Source: Xanthostigma xanthostigma | Lineage: Eukaryota > Arthropoda > Insecta > Raphidioptera > Raphidiidae | Reading direction: 5' to 3' | DNA length: 64,000 bases | Assembly: GCA_963575645.1 (NCBI GenBank) | Contig: OY754475.1 | Coordinates: 22,358,509 to 22,422,508, forward strand | Program-made: the position numbers and the translations under genes | Notes under the pieces: generated by a model | Told to the model about the DNA's origin: nothing | Seen by the model: only the letters and a program-made list of their open reading frames with translations | Databases searched by the model: none | Shown here: in pieces, positions 22,198 to 33,277 of the stretch | Layout of the letters: each line of letters opens with the position of its first letter | How positions within the stretch are numbered: the stretch's first letter is position 1

Positions 22198-22293
22198 CCA
22201 GGTTGGTAGATAGTTACCTCGTTCCGTTCAACGGTAGTCGGGAATGACGTCGTTCAAGGATCGAGGTAGCCTGTGCATCTACTAACCTTGACT
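22198..22293. mobile_element. Short hairpin MITE
   Basis: AGGTTGGTAGATAG..TTACCTCGTTCC is mirrored by GGATCGAGGTAGCC..CATCTACTAACCTT, giving a nearly complete ~96-bp palindrome with GACGTCG in the middle. Related sequence is at 14554-14870 and 29462-29580. Confidence 0.75.
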
Positions 22294-23500
22294 CAAAGCA
22301 ATTATCTTATGTAATTTATAATGAAATTTTTAATGGAATAAAGTTACTGTTCACACTGAACTGAATAAGTCCGAACAAAAACATTGTACATTTACAAAAT
22401 ATTGGCCCAGCAAGAGTAAATACACTTTTTTTATTTTTAACGAAATGTAGTTGATTTAAAAAAAGAAACAATTTCACGCAGTGGACAAAAATAACAGTAC
22501 ATTGAACTATACAAAAGAGACAGAGATAAGGAGGAAGGGGAAGATCATAGGAACAAGTTTGCAATATGAGAAATGGAAAAAAACTGAACAAACGTCAAAA
22601 TTCACTGAAACACAGTCAACCCGATGCATTTAGATTTTCTTGCGATTTTTCGGTGAGGCCTTTTTATAGAAAAAAATCCTTTATCAGAATTTTATTTTAA
22701 TTTTTCTTTTATTAATTCTGAATCTATAAATAAAAACGTTTGTAATTCCTGTGGGACTAGGATATTTTACTATTTAATTTGATGATGTCGATGTAAAAAA
22801 ATATTATAAACTAATTTATAGGCGGTAAAAAGCTTTGACAGCCTTTTTTAACTGGTGACTTATTAATATTTTCAATTATTTTTTGATACGAGACCCAGAC
22901 AACCTCGACAATTGGGGGGCATCTATATCAAAAATAATTTCATCAGTTCACAAACTAGAATCTGGAAATCTAAGATATCGAACGTCTATAATTTAAGGAA
23001 CGCTACGTCAACAACGGTATTCCATCGTTACCGATTATTTTCAAAATTTACTTCGTGTTTACTTAAAAAAAAAACTTGTGAAAGCAGGTATCAAGTAGGC
23101 TTACTTCTGTGGATATCGCAATTTTTTTTTGGTTTAAACCGCTCTAGATGCATTCAGGGCTGAACATTTATGGAACATTAAACACAGGAAGGAACACTGA
23201 ATTCAACAGCACACAAACAAAAACACCACGCGACAAAAAACAATTAACACACGAGGAATGGTCGAAATCTGGATAACAATGACAAAAGGTGCTGCAAATT
23301 AAAAATATCACATTATAAATTGTTATTAACTTGTACACAATAATCCCTTTTTAACAAACCACTCTGAGACATATTCAAGAAAATATCCCAGTTAGCCCTG
23401 CATTACGGTAATTGTATTATTATCTAATAAATTAGCTTATACAGAGTAAGATCTTAATATAACAAGTCCTGAGTGTTTCAGCACTGCAATGGCTGTTTTA
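22294..23500. other. AT-rich non-coding stretch
   Basis: No gene is seen. The frame at 22912-23163 is lysine/serine/phenylalanine-rich with homopolymers and has no other support. Confidence 0.5.
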
Positions 23501-23760
23501 CATACCCTTCTATAAAATAGCCGCTTTTCATGCCTGCATAGTGCTACTAAAATAATCTTTTTAACACTAGTGCTACTAAAACAAACAAATGCTATCCAAT
23601 AGTAATTTTCAAAAGTTACCATTGAACACTATGAGAGCAGCTGTAGTTTTCGTAAATAACCCAAATAGATTGCAAATGGCTAAATATACAGCTGTCAAAA
23701 ATATTTACTCATATACTCATTACGATGTGAAAATCGGCCATTTTATAGGAGGTACGTGTC
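23501..23760. mobile_element. MITE family X, copy 1
   Basis: CCTTCTATAAAATAGCCG at the left is mirrored by CGGCCATTTTATAGGAGG at the right, followed by TACGTGTCAAAAATG. The interior has TAACACTAGTGCT and AACACTATGAGAG. Related copies are at 28439-28661 and, as fragments, at 32140-32362, 32540-32585 and near 34065. Confidence 0.7.
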
Positions 23761-24389
23761 AAAAATGTAGTATGTATGTCGAACGCAATGCTATTATGAC
23801 TCGTCCGACAGTTAAAACTCGCTGGACTCGTTTTAACTTAATGTTACTACCTCACCTAAAACCTTCATTGCAAACCTAGATACAAAAACTGTTATACATC
23901 TAGTGACGCAACGTGGTATATACACTACATACTACAGAAGTGAAATTTACGCAAAATCGAAATGTTCACTTAAAAAAAAATAGTAATTTATTGCGTTCAC
24001 ATGTGAAAAAGTTTAGGAAACGCTGTTCTAAGCGAGTGTTCGAAACGCGGTGCGGTATTTAAAACAAATTCCACTAATTATTCAGCGCGTATGAATAGCG
24101 ATTTTGTGCGGCTTCGATTTACTGCAGAGCTATACCTTGTTCAGGTATTCAGGCATTGTGTTTCGGTCTTTTATTTCAATCAGAATGAAGCGAGATTAGT
24201 CGAATTCAATAATACCGGCATTATTTGTGATTATTTTAAGCGTAAAACTGATTTCATTAAAAGCTTTTCAAAAAAGTGTTCGATCGAAAAAAATAAAAAA
24301 ACGTTTTCATTTTAATCTAAAATAAGTTTCGGATTGAACAAAAAATAATACACGCTTTTATTCGGAACCAAAGTTCCAACTTGATTATG
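23761..24389. other. Non-coding stretch
   Basis: 23800-23870 (AGTTAAAACTCGCTGGACTCGTTTTAAC) belongs to the outer part of MITE family X, as also seen at 28695 and 32235. Nothing else is recognised. Confidence 0.45.
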
Positions 24390-24790
24390 GAACTGTCACA
24401 TGGTGGGAGAAACGGGACGTCAATGTTGGGAGTGCCGGGACAGTTGCGGAAAATGGCGAAGGAACTAGCTGTACTAAATTAGATCTTTATAAAAAATATC
24501 ATATTGTCATCAGAGCTAGCTATGTATGCAAAATTTCAGTCGTTCGGAGATACGGAAGCGGATCAAAATTGGATCTCAAGATTTGACCCTAATTGCCAAG
24601 TGAAATTGATAATAATAAAAAGAAAAACCTTGTAAGAAATACAAGCTGGAAGTTTCTTTCTTTTTTGTTCGCAATAGTTACAAACAATGAGCTCAATTCA
24701 CATAATACCTTAACGGAACTATCGCATGGTGGGAGAGACGGGACATTTGCGGTGGAAGCGACGGGACTATTGCGTAAGATAGCTAAGCAT
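24390..24790. repeat. Repeated GGTGGGAG..ACGGGAC motif block
   Basis: GGAACTGTCACATGGTGGGAG (24390) and GGAACTATCGCATGGTGGGAG (24716) each precede an ACGGGAC word and a second GG(A/T)G..CGGGAC word 20-25 bp on. The same motif pairs occur at 14964 and four or more times at 62570-63040. The family is unknown to me. Confidence 0.55.
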
Positions 24791-25408
24791 TTACCAGATA
24801 TATTTCACTGAACGCTAGTTTAAATCATAAAAAACAATTGTGAGGATACTCAAGCGATATTGTAAAAGTTTTAAATTAAACAAATCCTTTTAATTTCTTT
24901 TATCAGTATCTTTTTATTAGGTACTGACGGCTTGCTAAAAAATAACGTACGTATAATCCAGGATATCCGTCAATATTTAATAGGAGAGAATATGGAGAAC
25001 AGTTTTTATAGGTTTCTGCAACACGAAAAGTAGTTTCATTACAATTTGCGTCGAACTGGTCCGGCTAAGAACTACACCGGCGATCGAAAATCGGCGGCCT
25101 GCGGGTCAGATGTAGAAATACGGCCCAACACATTGTGGCCCGTGGACTTTTTCGATATGGTCAACGATCCGCGGCCCACGAACAAAATTATCTGCCGAGC
25201 ACTTATCCACAAGAATAAATAACTAGAAGCACAACTCGGAGGCGGTGATGTGTCTACCGACGGATTCGTGACCTTGGTTCCAAGTGAAAGATTAAATTAT
25301 ATTATTTTCCATAGGCGTACCTAATTCATTTATATATTCACGAATTTGTTTTATAAAAATTTGTTTTAATATTACAGCAAGTACAATTTTAAAAGTACCC
25401 ATAGAAAA
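24791..25408. other. Non-coding stretch with hAT-like debris
   Basis: 25085-25190 (GCGGCCTGCGGGTCAG, CGGCCCAACACATTGTGGCCCG, GATCCGCGGCCCACGA) has the GGCCCGCGG style of hAT element ends. No boundary can be fixed. Confidence 0.4.
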
Positions 25409-25591
25409 TTAGCGGCCCGGTCCGGCTTTGCCCGAATTTGCAGATTATTACCATTGCAAAATAATATATAGCCATGTCCATCCTGAAGGTTCAATTTAAA
25501 TAGTGTTGACATTTTTTTTCAAATAGGTGCAGTAGTTCCTAAGACACGAACTCACCAAATTAGCACTATCTCTTTATAATATTAGTATAGA
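25409..25591 (-). mobile_element. Helitron-type MITE family 1, copy with intact ends
   Basis: On the minus strand it reads A|TCTATACTAATATTATAAAGAG at the 5' end and GGGCCGCTAA|T at the 3' end. The TC start, CTAA end and insertion between A and T are exact Helitron signatures. At 183 bp it is shorter than the copy at 41234. A CGGGC..GCCCG-type hairpin lies before the 3' end. Confidence 0.92.
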
Positions 25592-26476
25592 TATATGAGA
25601 GACTTGTTGCTCTCTATAATATTAAGTTGCCAAACCAAAATGTACTCGGGCGAAGCCGGGCCGAACAGCCAACTTTATTATAAAAAACTGCAATGTATTA
25701 ATTGAAGCTTACATCCCGAGCGGCGATGCAAAAAAACGCACACCGATAAATTTAATTCGACCTGTTATAGTTCTGTACCGCACGTTGCCCGATCCTTGTG
25801 TAAATACAATGTATATTGACTACACTAAAGATAGCCATCAATGCAACATCGAATGCAGAAAAGAAAATTGGTCACAAATTTAACGATAAAAGTGGAAAAC
25901 TAGACAGCGTGCATTTTTCAAATACATTTTAAAGACGACAATTTATTGATGCTCGACTTGACATTATGTCTTAATCTACTATAAAACTATAAAACTTAAT
26001 AATCAACCTACTACCCAGAGCCACTGTGTGCGAGCGACTTGCAATCGCCTGTCAAATTTTAACCTTGGACAAATGACAGCCAGGCTTAAAAATTTAATAA
26101 TCGCAGTCGCGGAAATCGGGTAAAAATAGCCGATGAGAAATGAAGCATTGTTAACTTTATTAATGCAAAATATGTTATAATTAAAATCGAATTAGCGACC
26201 AACAATTTCATTGCGGTTTTGTTGGTATCCGTGGCCTGTATGTAAATTGTTCAGTGTTCTCAGTCTGGCCATGTTAATTACACGACAAATATGCACATCG
26301 AACTTTACCGGAAAACAATACAAAGCAACATACAGCAGGTACGCTGCACTAGCGCTGCACTCTACCGACAAAATAGGGTATTAATTGTTCGATCAATTTT
26401 TTTAAAAATTTTAGGGGCACATCTACTAATGGGTTAAATTTCGAATAATAAACAATTTTTGTAATTTTTTCGGTTC
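25592..26476. other. Non-coding stretch
   Basis: 25650-25675 has a CGGGCGAAGCCGGGCCG Helitron-type hairpin. 26186-26225 could be read as a tiny exon with a hydrophobic run before GTATGT, but this is too short to call. Confidence 0.4.
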
Positions 26477-26600
26477 CAAAAAATAGTATATTACACCACA
26501 AGGGCCGAAAGTGTGATATCTTGCCCTGCGCGCACCATCATGGCGCGAAGGGCTATGTATCACACTTTCTGCCAGTGTGGTGTATACTATTTTTCTTCAT
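26477..26600. mobile_element. Short inverted-repeat MITE
   Basis: AATAGTATATTACACCAC..AGGGCCGAAAGTGTGATA is mirrored by TATCACACTTTCTG..GTGGTGTATACTATT, about 50 bp per arm with a GCGCGC..GGCGCG inner stem. There is no coding capacity. Confidence 0.75.
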
Positions 26601-26991
26601 ATCTCGATCGTATAAGTACGCTTATTAAATACATTAATTAATTACATACAAACACAGATAAATTCCAAGCAAAAAGCTTTGAGGTTATACGTAAAAACAC
26701 GAATGACAGCTGTCCGCGACTATTAGCTAAAATGTAATAGGTTTGCTATGGAAACGACATCTAAACAACAGTCGATAGGTTGTTTTTGTTTTACTACCGC
26801 CCGAACGTACGAACTTCCCACATCAGTGCGTGCAAACTCACCAAGAAGTAAATGTTAGATTTTCTGCCTTACAATTGATGCCGAAAATATGCACTTTCGA
26901 TCGAGGTATGAAGAAAAAATCATTATGGAAGCGATATTCAGAATTCTTTTTTTTGCCAAGGCCTGCTTGCGATTCAACTGTCTATAATGCA

Positions 26992-27181
26992 GACAAGCGA
27001 TGTTAAACATGCACAGATGTATAATATTTACAGGCGAGCAAATGGCGCCGCCAACTATGATAGTTGCGAGGTTTCTGGAACACAAAGTTTAAATTCCCGG
27101 ATGACGGAGTCGCAAAACGTCACGTCAAGTGACGATATGCCGGATATAACACCCGTGACGTCACCGTATCGTTTCAACTAG
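26992..27181 (+). CDS. Probable 3'-terminal coding exon of an unidentified gene
   Basis: This is the most gene-like segment in the window. A frame open from 26912 ends at TAG 27179-27181. Two acceptor sites keep the frame: CTATAATGCAG|ACA at 26992 and ATAATATTTACAG|GCG at 27034. After them the codons are balanced rather than AT-driven, and the product has a compact sequence containing GAANYDSCEVSG, SQNVTSSDDM and a C-terminus DITPVTSPYRFN. The Ser/Thr/Asp-rich tail with no hydrophobic segment would suit a cytoplasmic tail of a receptor or adhesion protein, but that is inference and I do not recognise the family. Two TGACGT words lie within it. An AATAAA at 27368 could end the transcript. Upstream exons were not found in the window; they may lie beyond it or be too short to see. 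Confidence 0.42.
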
Positions 27182-27369
27182 ACGGGACGCGACGCCTGAC
27201 GCCCTCTGATATAATATATCCCAGTCGGAGCTTTGGCGCGGCGCATAGTTTATCTTTTGTTTTATACATACAAGTGGTCTGAAACTGTGCACCATCTCAG
27301 GACAGGCAATTTCTATTTCACCGAGACTGTAAGAGAAATAACATTTTTCTTAAACCTGCGAAAAAAAAT
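27182..27369 (+). other. Possible 3' untranslated region
   Basis: If the preceding exon is real, this is its 3' UTR up to the AATAAA at 27368. The first 60 bases are CpG-rich (GACGGGACGCGACGCC). Otherwise nothing is recognised. Confidence 0.3.
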
Positions 27370-27613
27370 AAAAATGTGTTACGAGAACGCATTACAGAAG
27401 TGAAACTTCTAGTTGCAAATCATACGATTGTATTTGGACAAGTGGAAAAAATGTGTTACGAGATAGTTTCCAGTTCAGATTAACTTGTACAGACAAATAA
27501 TATTTGAACGTGAAACTATCTCGTAACACATTTTTTCCACTTGTCCAAATACAATCGTATGATTTGCAACTATAAGTTTCACTTCTGTAATGCGCTCTCG
27601 TAACACATTTTTA
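27370..27613. mobile_element. Fold-back MITE, ~100-bp arms
   Basis: The left arm (AATGTGTTACGAGAACGCATTACAG... to GTGTTACGAGATAGTTTC) is mirrored by the right arm 27513-27613 with very few differences; the loop is about 40 bp. Within each arm the word AATGTGTTACGAGA occurs at both ends, so the terminal sequence is itself duplicated. Non-coding. Confidence 0.9.
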
Positions 27614-27653
27614 AATTTTTTTTAATTACTAGCGTGACCTGTGCGAATTATTC

Positions 27654-28225
27654 GCACTAAATAAGTATAATAATTATCACTTTACAAAATTATTTTTTAA
27701 ATATCTATGATTGCAGGTATTCAATTCGTTTCTATTTTTACACACTGCTTATAACGTTCTTCTTTTTGTTGTATTACAATATGAAGCTCAGATGACAGAT
27801 CGTAGAAATATTTTACTAAAATTGTCATATAGAGGCGCAAGTAGCAAAAGCGTTGAGCTAAGCCGTCAGACGGCATCATGCAGCATTGCTGTGACGTTGT
27901 TCAGCGTTGCTCGCTGTTTCAAAATTAAAGCCGTCAGATGGCAGTATGCAGTATTGTGTCTGTTGTATTACAATATGAAGGTCAGATGACAAATCGAAGT
28001 GTTGACGTTGTTTCAAAATTAAAGCCGTCAGATAACAGACGTTGTTCAGCGTTGCTGTTAATTAATTAATTTACAAAAACAAAAACAATAATAAATTTTT
28101 TAGTTGTCGATGTCAGTAGAGCAAGCAATTATCTGTAAAATGATATATAATTTATGTGGAGAAATTGTGTGGTTTTTTCTAAAAAGGAAGGCAAACATCT
28201 TAAACCTTAGCGTATTAATATATAT
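27654..28225 (+). repeat. Dispersed repeat G, longer copy
   Basis: AATAAGTATAATAATTATCA through CCTTAGCGTATTAATATATAT is shared, in the same orientation, with 36222-36670. The copies differ mainly by indels around repeated GCCGTCAGATGGCAG..ATG and GTTGTTCAGCGTTGC words in the middle. No reverse transcriptase or transposase frame is visible; a 92-codon frame is not shared intact with the other copy. Confidence 0.9.
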
Positions 28226-28438
28226 GATTATTATGTGAATTAAGAGTCTCTCTCTCAAGTCAATTTAAAGGAAGTTATCACTTTTCAATATACTGTGCGT
28301 CTAAACTTTACTAGTTACAACAACAATTGTATTTTAATTAGTAAATAATCAAATTACAACTTTGCAAGTAATTCAATTAAAAGCAAGAAATTATTCTCCA
28401 ATGCCGAAAACACACTACAGCACACAACAAAATTTATT
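28226..28438. other. AT-rich non-coding spacer
   Basis: Nothing recognisable between repeat G and MITE family X. Confidence 0.4.
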
Positions 28439-28661
28439 TTTGCACACTCCCTATAAAATACCTGCTTTTCATGCTTGTATAGCGGTCGTGAAACGACACA
28501 TTGAACACTAGTGCTGTAAAGCTGCGCAAAAATAAAATAAACAGTCTTACAACCTTTTCCATAATAACTCATCGTCTAACCGCATTAGGTACTACAATTA
28601 TCTCAAAGTTGAACTGTTAAAATGTATCGTCTATTTTATATAGGGAGGGTGCGTGCAAAAA
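28439..28661. mobile_element. MITE family X, copy 2
   Basis: TTGCACACTCCCTATAAAATA is mirrored by TATTTTATATAGGGAGGGTG..GTGCAAAA. The interior has GAACACTAGTGCTGTAAAG, as in copy 1. The outer AGTTAAAACTCG-type sequence follows. Confidence 0.75.
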
Positions 28662-28998
28662 ATACTATATCCATATCTCGTGACTTGTGTGATTTGTTAA
28701 AACTCGTTGCCGTTCGTTTTACACTCGGAGTAGATCTAAAATAATTTTGGTCCAGCCTGTACGTATATCGAAAATAATCACCTGACTATACCCTTTCCAT
28801 AGCTTTCCCGTATATACCTAACAAAGTGACATAATGCCAACTTTCAAAACTTGTACAGTGAATAAATAATCGGTGACATCACGAAGTACCGACTCTAAAA
28901 CATCTGAACGTTGCGTCTAATTTGATTTCGTGTCGGCGTTTGTTTTATTTCTCTGATAAAATTTTACCAAACAAAACCATACCTACAATATCAAAATA
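28662..28998. other. Non-coding stretch
   Basis: The first ~70 bp continue MITE family X. The rest shows nothing recognisable. Confidence 0.4.
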
Positions 28999-29410
28999 CA
29001 GTGTAAACTCACTCGATATAACGACAAACTCCTTAAAATGTCGAAATTACTTAACTCTGGTCGGTTTACCTTGTTGCTCGTACACTCTGAATAACGACAA
29101 CAATACGTCACCATTAAGCAATAAACAGTACTTGTTTGTTATTTTGTTGCTTTGTTGTCGGCTCCATGCGTACCGAAGATTCTAAGAAATTCGTTCTTTT
29201 GTTTGTTGGGATTATCTTTCATATGTTTAGCTCAGCTGCTTATCGATAAGTTATCATATTCTTAGTTGCCCACAAACTTAGCGAGTAAAAGAAAATCTTT
29301 GTGTATTGGAAAATTCATGGATTATTTCTTCTCTCCGTTTAACGACAACTCTCAATAACGTCACAAAATGCACAGTCCCTTGAGTGTCGCTATATAGAGT
29401 TGATACACTG
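28999..29410. mobile_element. pogo/Tigger-like MITE with TA duplication
   Basis: The left end CAGTGTAAACTC..TCGATATAACGACA mirrors the right end GTCGCTATATAGAGTTGATACACTG. TA is present on both sides (28997-28998 and 29411-29412). Interior words such as AATAACGACAA and TTTAACGACAACTCTCAATAACG are typical of this MITE style. At 412 bp with no transposase frame it is non-autonomous. Confidence 0.88.
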
Positions 29411-29461
29411 TAGTTAGACCTGCCCGAAATACACTGAATATTCAAGGTCAGTCGACACAAA

Positions 29462-29580
29462 GGTTACCTCGTTCCGTTGGGTAATCGTGGACGAATGACG
29501 TCATCCAGCGGATAAAAATATTAACGATATGCCAGTTGACGTCATTCATGGAACGTAGTAGCCTGTGTATCATATAGCCT
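29462..29580. mobile_element. Hairpin MITE related to 22198, with two CRE palindromes
   Basis: GGTTACCTCGTTCCGTTGG is mirrored by CATGGAACGTAGTAGCC. TGACGTCA occurs twice (ATGACGTCATCC near 29495 and TTGACGTCATTC near 29538), symmetrically placed. Confidence 0.7.
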
Positions 29581-30289
29581 TACGTCTCGAATTGAGGAGC
29601 AGATTGGGGTCGTCTGAAGGCCTGAAAATAACTGAAAGAGCCGGTTTCGGTTGAGCCGGACCATAATTTATAACTGCTCATTATAGATAACGTCAGCACT
29701 AAATAAATAAATAATTAATTTAGCAAATGCAATTTGCATATAAATGAATGATTTGCGACCTTTTCCCCCCAAAAATAACAAATAGTTGCTTTGGAACCAT
29801 CCATCACGGCGGTTGTTTTAATTTCGGAGTGTCAAAAGCAGCGCTCGACCTCCAACAAACAATGTAAAAGAATGCTTACTAAAAATGTATTGCGTGGCAA
29901 GTTTATCTACAGGCTGTTTCATTCATATTGCGAATTAAGTTCAACCATATTATTATGCTAGCTTCCACCCGAAATTTCATTAAAATCAGTCCGGCAGTTC
30001 TCGAATGATTTTGATAAAAACAAACAGAAATTTTGATTTTTTTATATTAACATCATATTTTACATGCACTGTTCGACTTGATATAATATAAGGCAGTTAA
30101 CACGAGTTTAATATACCTTGATTTCTTTAAGTTTCAAAATATATATACATCACTTTGAGGTTAGGTTTAGATATGGGAATAATCGAAAGATTTTAATAAA
30201 CAATAGGGTGCTTTTCGAATGATTAATTCGAAACGATTCCTATAATAAGAGGTGTGTCGGTGCACTTGAATGAATTTTGCTCTCGGTTT
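29581..30289. other. AT-rich non-coding stretch
   Basis: No gene or defined element is seen. 29935-30025 has the CACCCGAAATTTCATTAAAATC style of old dispersed repeats. Confidence 0.4.
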
Positions 30290-30560
30290 CGATGGTCAAT
30301 CTTGTCACCTGCAGACGTAAGTAGGTAATCGTATTCAATACTGCGCAATGCATTACTATCTCGAATGGTTAGCTGCTACGCGAGTGAAAACAATTCATTC
30401 GATCCATCTATGCATTCGATAAATTATCACAAATAATGAATTTAGCTGTCGTTTTCGATTATGAGACTTGAGAGAGTTACTTCATACAGAAGAGGCAGAT
30501 AAAAGACGTAAGTATCCGTATTCAATACTGTGATACGCATTGAATACGCCAGCTGATGAG
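30290..30560. repeat. Diverged tandem duplication, ~190-bp unit
   Basis: GACGTAAGTA..CGTATTCAATACTG, followed by a CGCA(T)T-type block, occurs at 30313 and 30506, with partly matching sequence between (TTCGATTATGAG, CGATGGTCAATC). Old and degenerate. Confidence 0.55.
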
Positions 30561-30946
30561 AATCTGAGAGAGATACTTACATGCAGTGTTTCAAAGAGTA
30601 AAAAGAGCGCGATATAGCAAATAATCACTTGAGATTGTATTATAAGTCGTAAGGTATAAAAAAATTCGAAGGATTTTGAATAACCACTCGAGATATTTTA
30701 ATAAGCGAATAGTTTGATTATTTTCACTCGAAACAGCCCGTCTCTGGTTGTGTTGTTTATTCCCTTGTATTTTTTTGAAATGAAGTAGCGTTCCCACAGG
30801 CATATCGCCTGCAGTGTATTGCCCCAGTTTCACCTTCAAGGGAATATCTGAAATAACTTTTGTACACAAAGTTTCCATCTCGTCGTCCCCATCGCCGCCC
30901 CCTGCCACTTGTTGCCCCATTCGTGATACAACTTGAGGCCAAAACT
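30561..30946. other. Non-coding stretch
   Basis: 30725-30930 is somewhat GC-richer, with a minus-strand frame of 109 codons whose start is followed by Gly/Asp-rich residues. No family or splice support, so it is not called. Confidence 0.35.
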
Positions 30947-31250
30947 TTTACAGATCACTTGAAAGTCGATCTATTTATAAGGTTGCCCAAACATGATAAT
31001 GCGAAATTCTACTAAATAACAGAACTGTCAACCTACTATAAAGAAAACTGATTTTATATTATATGCGGTCGTCTTCCTTTTGTTTAACTACCCATCAAAG
31101 GGTTTTTTACAGATCACTTGAAAGTCGATCTATTTATAAGGTTGCGCAAACATGACAATGCGAAATTCTACCAAATATTAAACTGTCAACTTACTATAAA
31201 GAAAACTGTCTTCTTTTTGTTTAACTGCCCATTAAAGGGTTTTCTCTCGA
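30947..31250. repeat. Tandem duplication, 159-bp unit
   Basis: CAGATCACTTGAAAGTCGAT begins at 30951 and 31110, and the following ~140 bp match (GGTTGC.CAAACATGA, CTATAAAGAAAACTG, AAAGGGTTTT). Small deletions distinguish the copies. Confidence 0.9.
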
Positions 31251-31395
31251 AGGACCTTGGTTAATGCCGGGTTGCAGAGAGTGTTGTCAGAAAAAAAAAA
31301 TTTGAGCTGCTGCGCACGAGGCTGGTTTTGAAATTTATACGTTTTATACTATTTTCAAATAATTTTTCCTACGTATTTTCAAGTTTTAAATCTGT

Positions 31396-31545
31396 ACTCC
31401 TCCGACGCTGCTCAGCCAATGGAAAAATACGTTTGACAACGTTTAACCTCAAATTAATAAAGGCTTTTTCTGATTGGTCTGCGACTGCCACGTAGTGAGG
31501 ATGTAGGAGCAGTTGAAAATACACGAGTTATAATATTCCTACTAG
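31396..31545 (-). repeat. Dispersed repeat C, inverted copy
   Basis: Reverse complement of 10616-10760. A repeat-A fragment (GCACGAGGCTGG) lies just before it at 31306. Confidence 0.7.
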
Positions 31546-31689
31546 CACTAAAAAAATATTGGACTTATTTTAGATTAAAAAAAAATAATAAAGATCACTT
31601 TTAGAATACTCGTTTTCTATTGTTAACTTATTTAAAAAGTGGGTAAATAGTTACAGTTAATGCTTTTGTATCGAAGCTCATAATACACA

Positions 31690-32035
31690 TTTTGTGAACG
31701 TTGAAGAACAGAGAGTTGCGAAACCTCTCAAAGCTTTAACTGCATGAAAGCTTTTGATACAGGTTCTCGTAGAACAAGGGCTGCGCCGTCGACTTGATAT
31801 AATTTTAGAGGAAGGTCGACCAAAATCAAATCTGACAAAGCTCCGTTTTCAAGAAAGCTTTTAACTTTAATTTATTCCCAAACTTATATTATTTAAACAT
31901 TGCTGAACTATTATTCTGTGATAGTTGGAGACGAGCGAGTTGCGAAACCTCTCAAAAGCTTTAAACTGCATGAAAGCTTCTCCTAACTATGAAGAAGAGC
32001 TTGACTTTATGCAGTTTTAGAGGAAAGTCGACCAC
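31690..32035. repeat. Tandem duplication, ~215-bp unit
   Basis: GAGTTGCGAAACCTCTCAAA..CTGCATGAAAGCTT occurs at about 31713 and 31938, and TTTTAGAGGAAGGTCGACCA at 31805 has a counterpart, TTTTAGAGGAAAGTCGACCA, at 32016. Confidence 0.8.
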
Positions 32036-32987
32036 ATTTAACGAAAGCTGTTCTTTTACATATAGTCGTGCTTGTAACATTTATTTTTTCAGATTTGGTA
32101 TTTGCCGAAATCAGAAATATCTGATAGTCGTTATAAAAGTAAAAAAAAACAGCTACTTTACAGGAGGTACGTGCAAAAAAATGTAGTATGTATCTCTGGA
32201 CTGTAATGCTTTTATAAGTCGTAGTGGTGTGATAGTTAAAACTCGCTACTCTCTCGTTTTAACATGTCCCACCTCATACATAAAATAAAACATGACAATC
32301 GAGACAGACACATGTACTACAATTTTTGCACGTAGCTTCTATAAAATAGCTGATTTTCACATCAGAATAAGTATATATTTATATATCTGACAGTTCAAGT
32401 TTGGATATATTGGAATTTGTTAAAGAAGACTACGCCTTCTTTTCTGTCTCTGTTGCTCTTATGGTTTTAAATGTCGCTGTTGAAAATAACTAAAAACTAC
32501 ATTTTACGCACTAGAGCGAAATGAACCGCTATACAGGCATACAAAGCAGCTATTTTATATAGGTAGTGGGCCGTGCAAAAAAATAATTATTGCTGACAGA
32601 CGGCGAGCCCAAAAGTGAAAAATATGAATAAATATGAAAGTTTATATCAGCTTTATCAGGGAGAGGACGGAGAGTGAAAGAGAGAGAGAGAGAATGACGG
32701 GAGAAGGCCCGTTGTGTACAATGTGTCGTCGTTGTATTCTCAAGTAGGCAGAGGGCCGGGCAAAACATAATATCAAAAGCTTTGTGTTTACGGGCAAAGC
32801 TCTAAAGCTTCGAGTGCTTTTGTTACTCTTTCATCTTACAAAGCTTGTACGGAGCAAACTTGCCTACATCGATATGATAATGTATATACAGGCCCAGCGA
32901 CAGCGGTGCTCAAACTGTTCTCGCATACCTCTCTCGAGTGCCTACATAACTGACAAGACTCTAAAACAATATCTAGTAAGGCACCAA
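32036..32987. other. MITE family X fragments and microsatellite
   Basis: CAGCTACTTTACAGGAGGTACG (32140-32170), CACGTAGCTTCTATAAAATAGC (32330-32352) and CAGCTATTTTATATAGG (32550) are ends of MITE family X in both orientations. A (GA)n run lies at 32675-32695. No gene is supported. Confidence 0.6.
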
Positions 32988-32989
32988 AA

Positions 32990-33038
32990 TACAGTCAAAC
33001 CTCGATAAGTCGAAAACCTTCAAAACTCGAAAACAAAA
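32990..33038 (+). mobile_element. pogo-like MITE left end, truncated
   Basis: TACAGTCAAACCTCGATAAG then CAAAACTCGAAAAC is a pogo-like terminal sequence. It is cut off by SINE sequence at 33039. Confidence 0.6.
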
Positions 33039-33277
33039 GATGGTTCCTTATTCAAGGCCATGGCCGATTACCTGTCAAACTCCTGTGCTCAAAATTTGCC
33101 TGCCTTATCCTAATTTCCTAAAAATTCGTTCATTCGCTTACTGCTATTAATTAAGTTGAAGTTTAAAAAATTATAGAAAATAACGGGAACTGTGATAGAT
33201 GAAAAATAGTAATGGTGCGAATGGCGTCTGTTATGACATAAAGTCGAGAAACAGACGTTAAACGCATTATTATTATT
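33039..33277 (+). mobile_element. SINE, 3' part
   Basis: ATGGTTCCTTATTCAAGGCC through ATGACATAAAGTCGAGAAAC and (ATT)n matches the distal ~230 bp of the SINE at 16374. The tRNA head is missing, consistent with 5' truncation. Confidence 0.85.

Noticed and set aside
26186..26232. Tiny exon with hydrophobic peptide before GTATGT
   Set aside because: At about 40 bp the signal is too short; an acceptor and a donor this close occur often by chance.
27711..27989. 92-codon frame in dispersed repeat G
   Set aside because: The other copy (36222) has deletions that destroy it, so there is no sign of coding constraint.
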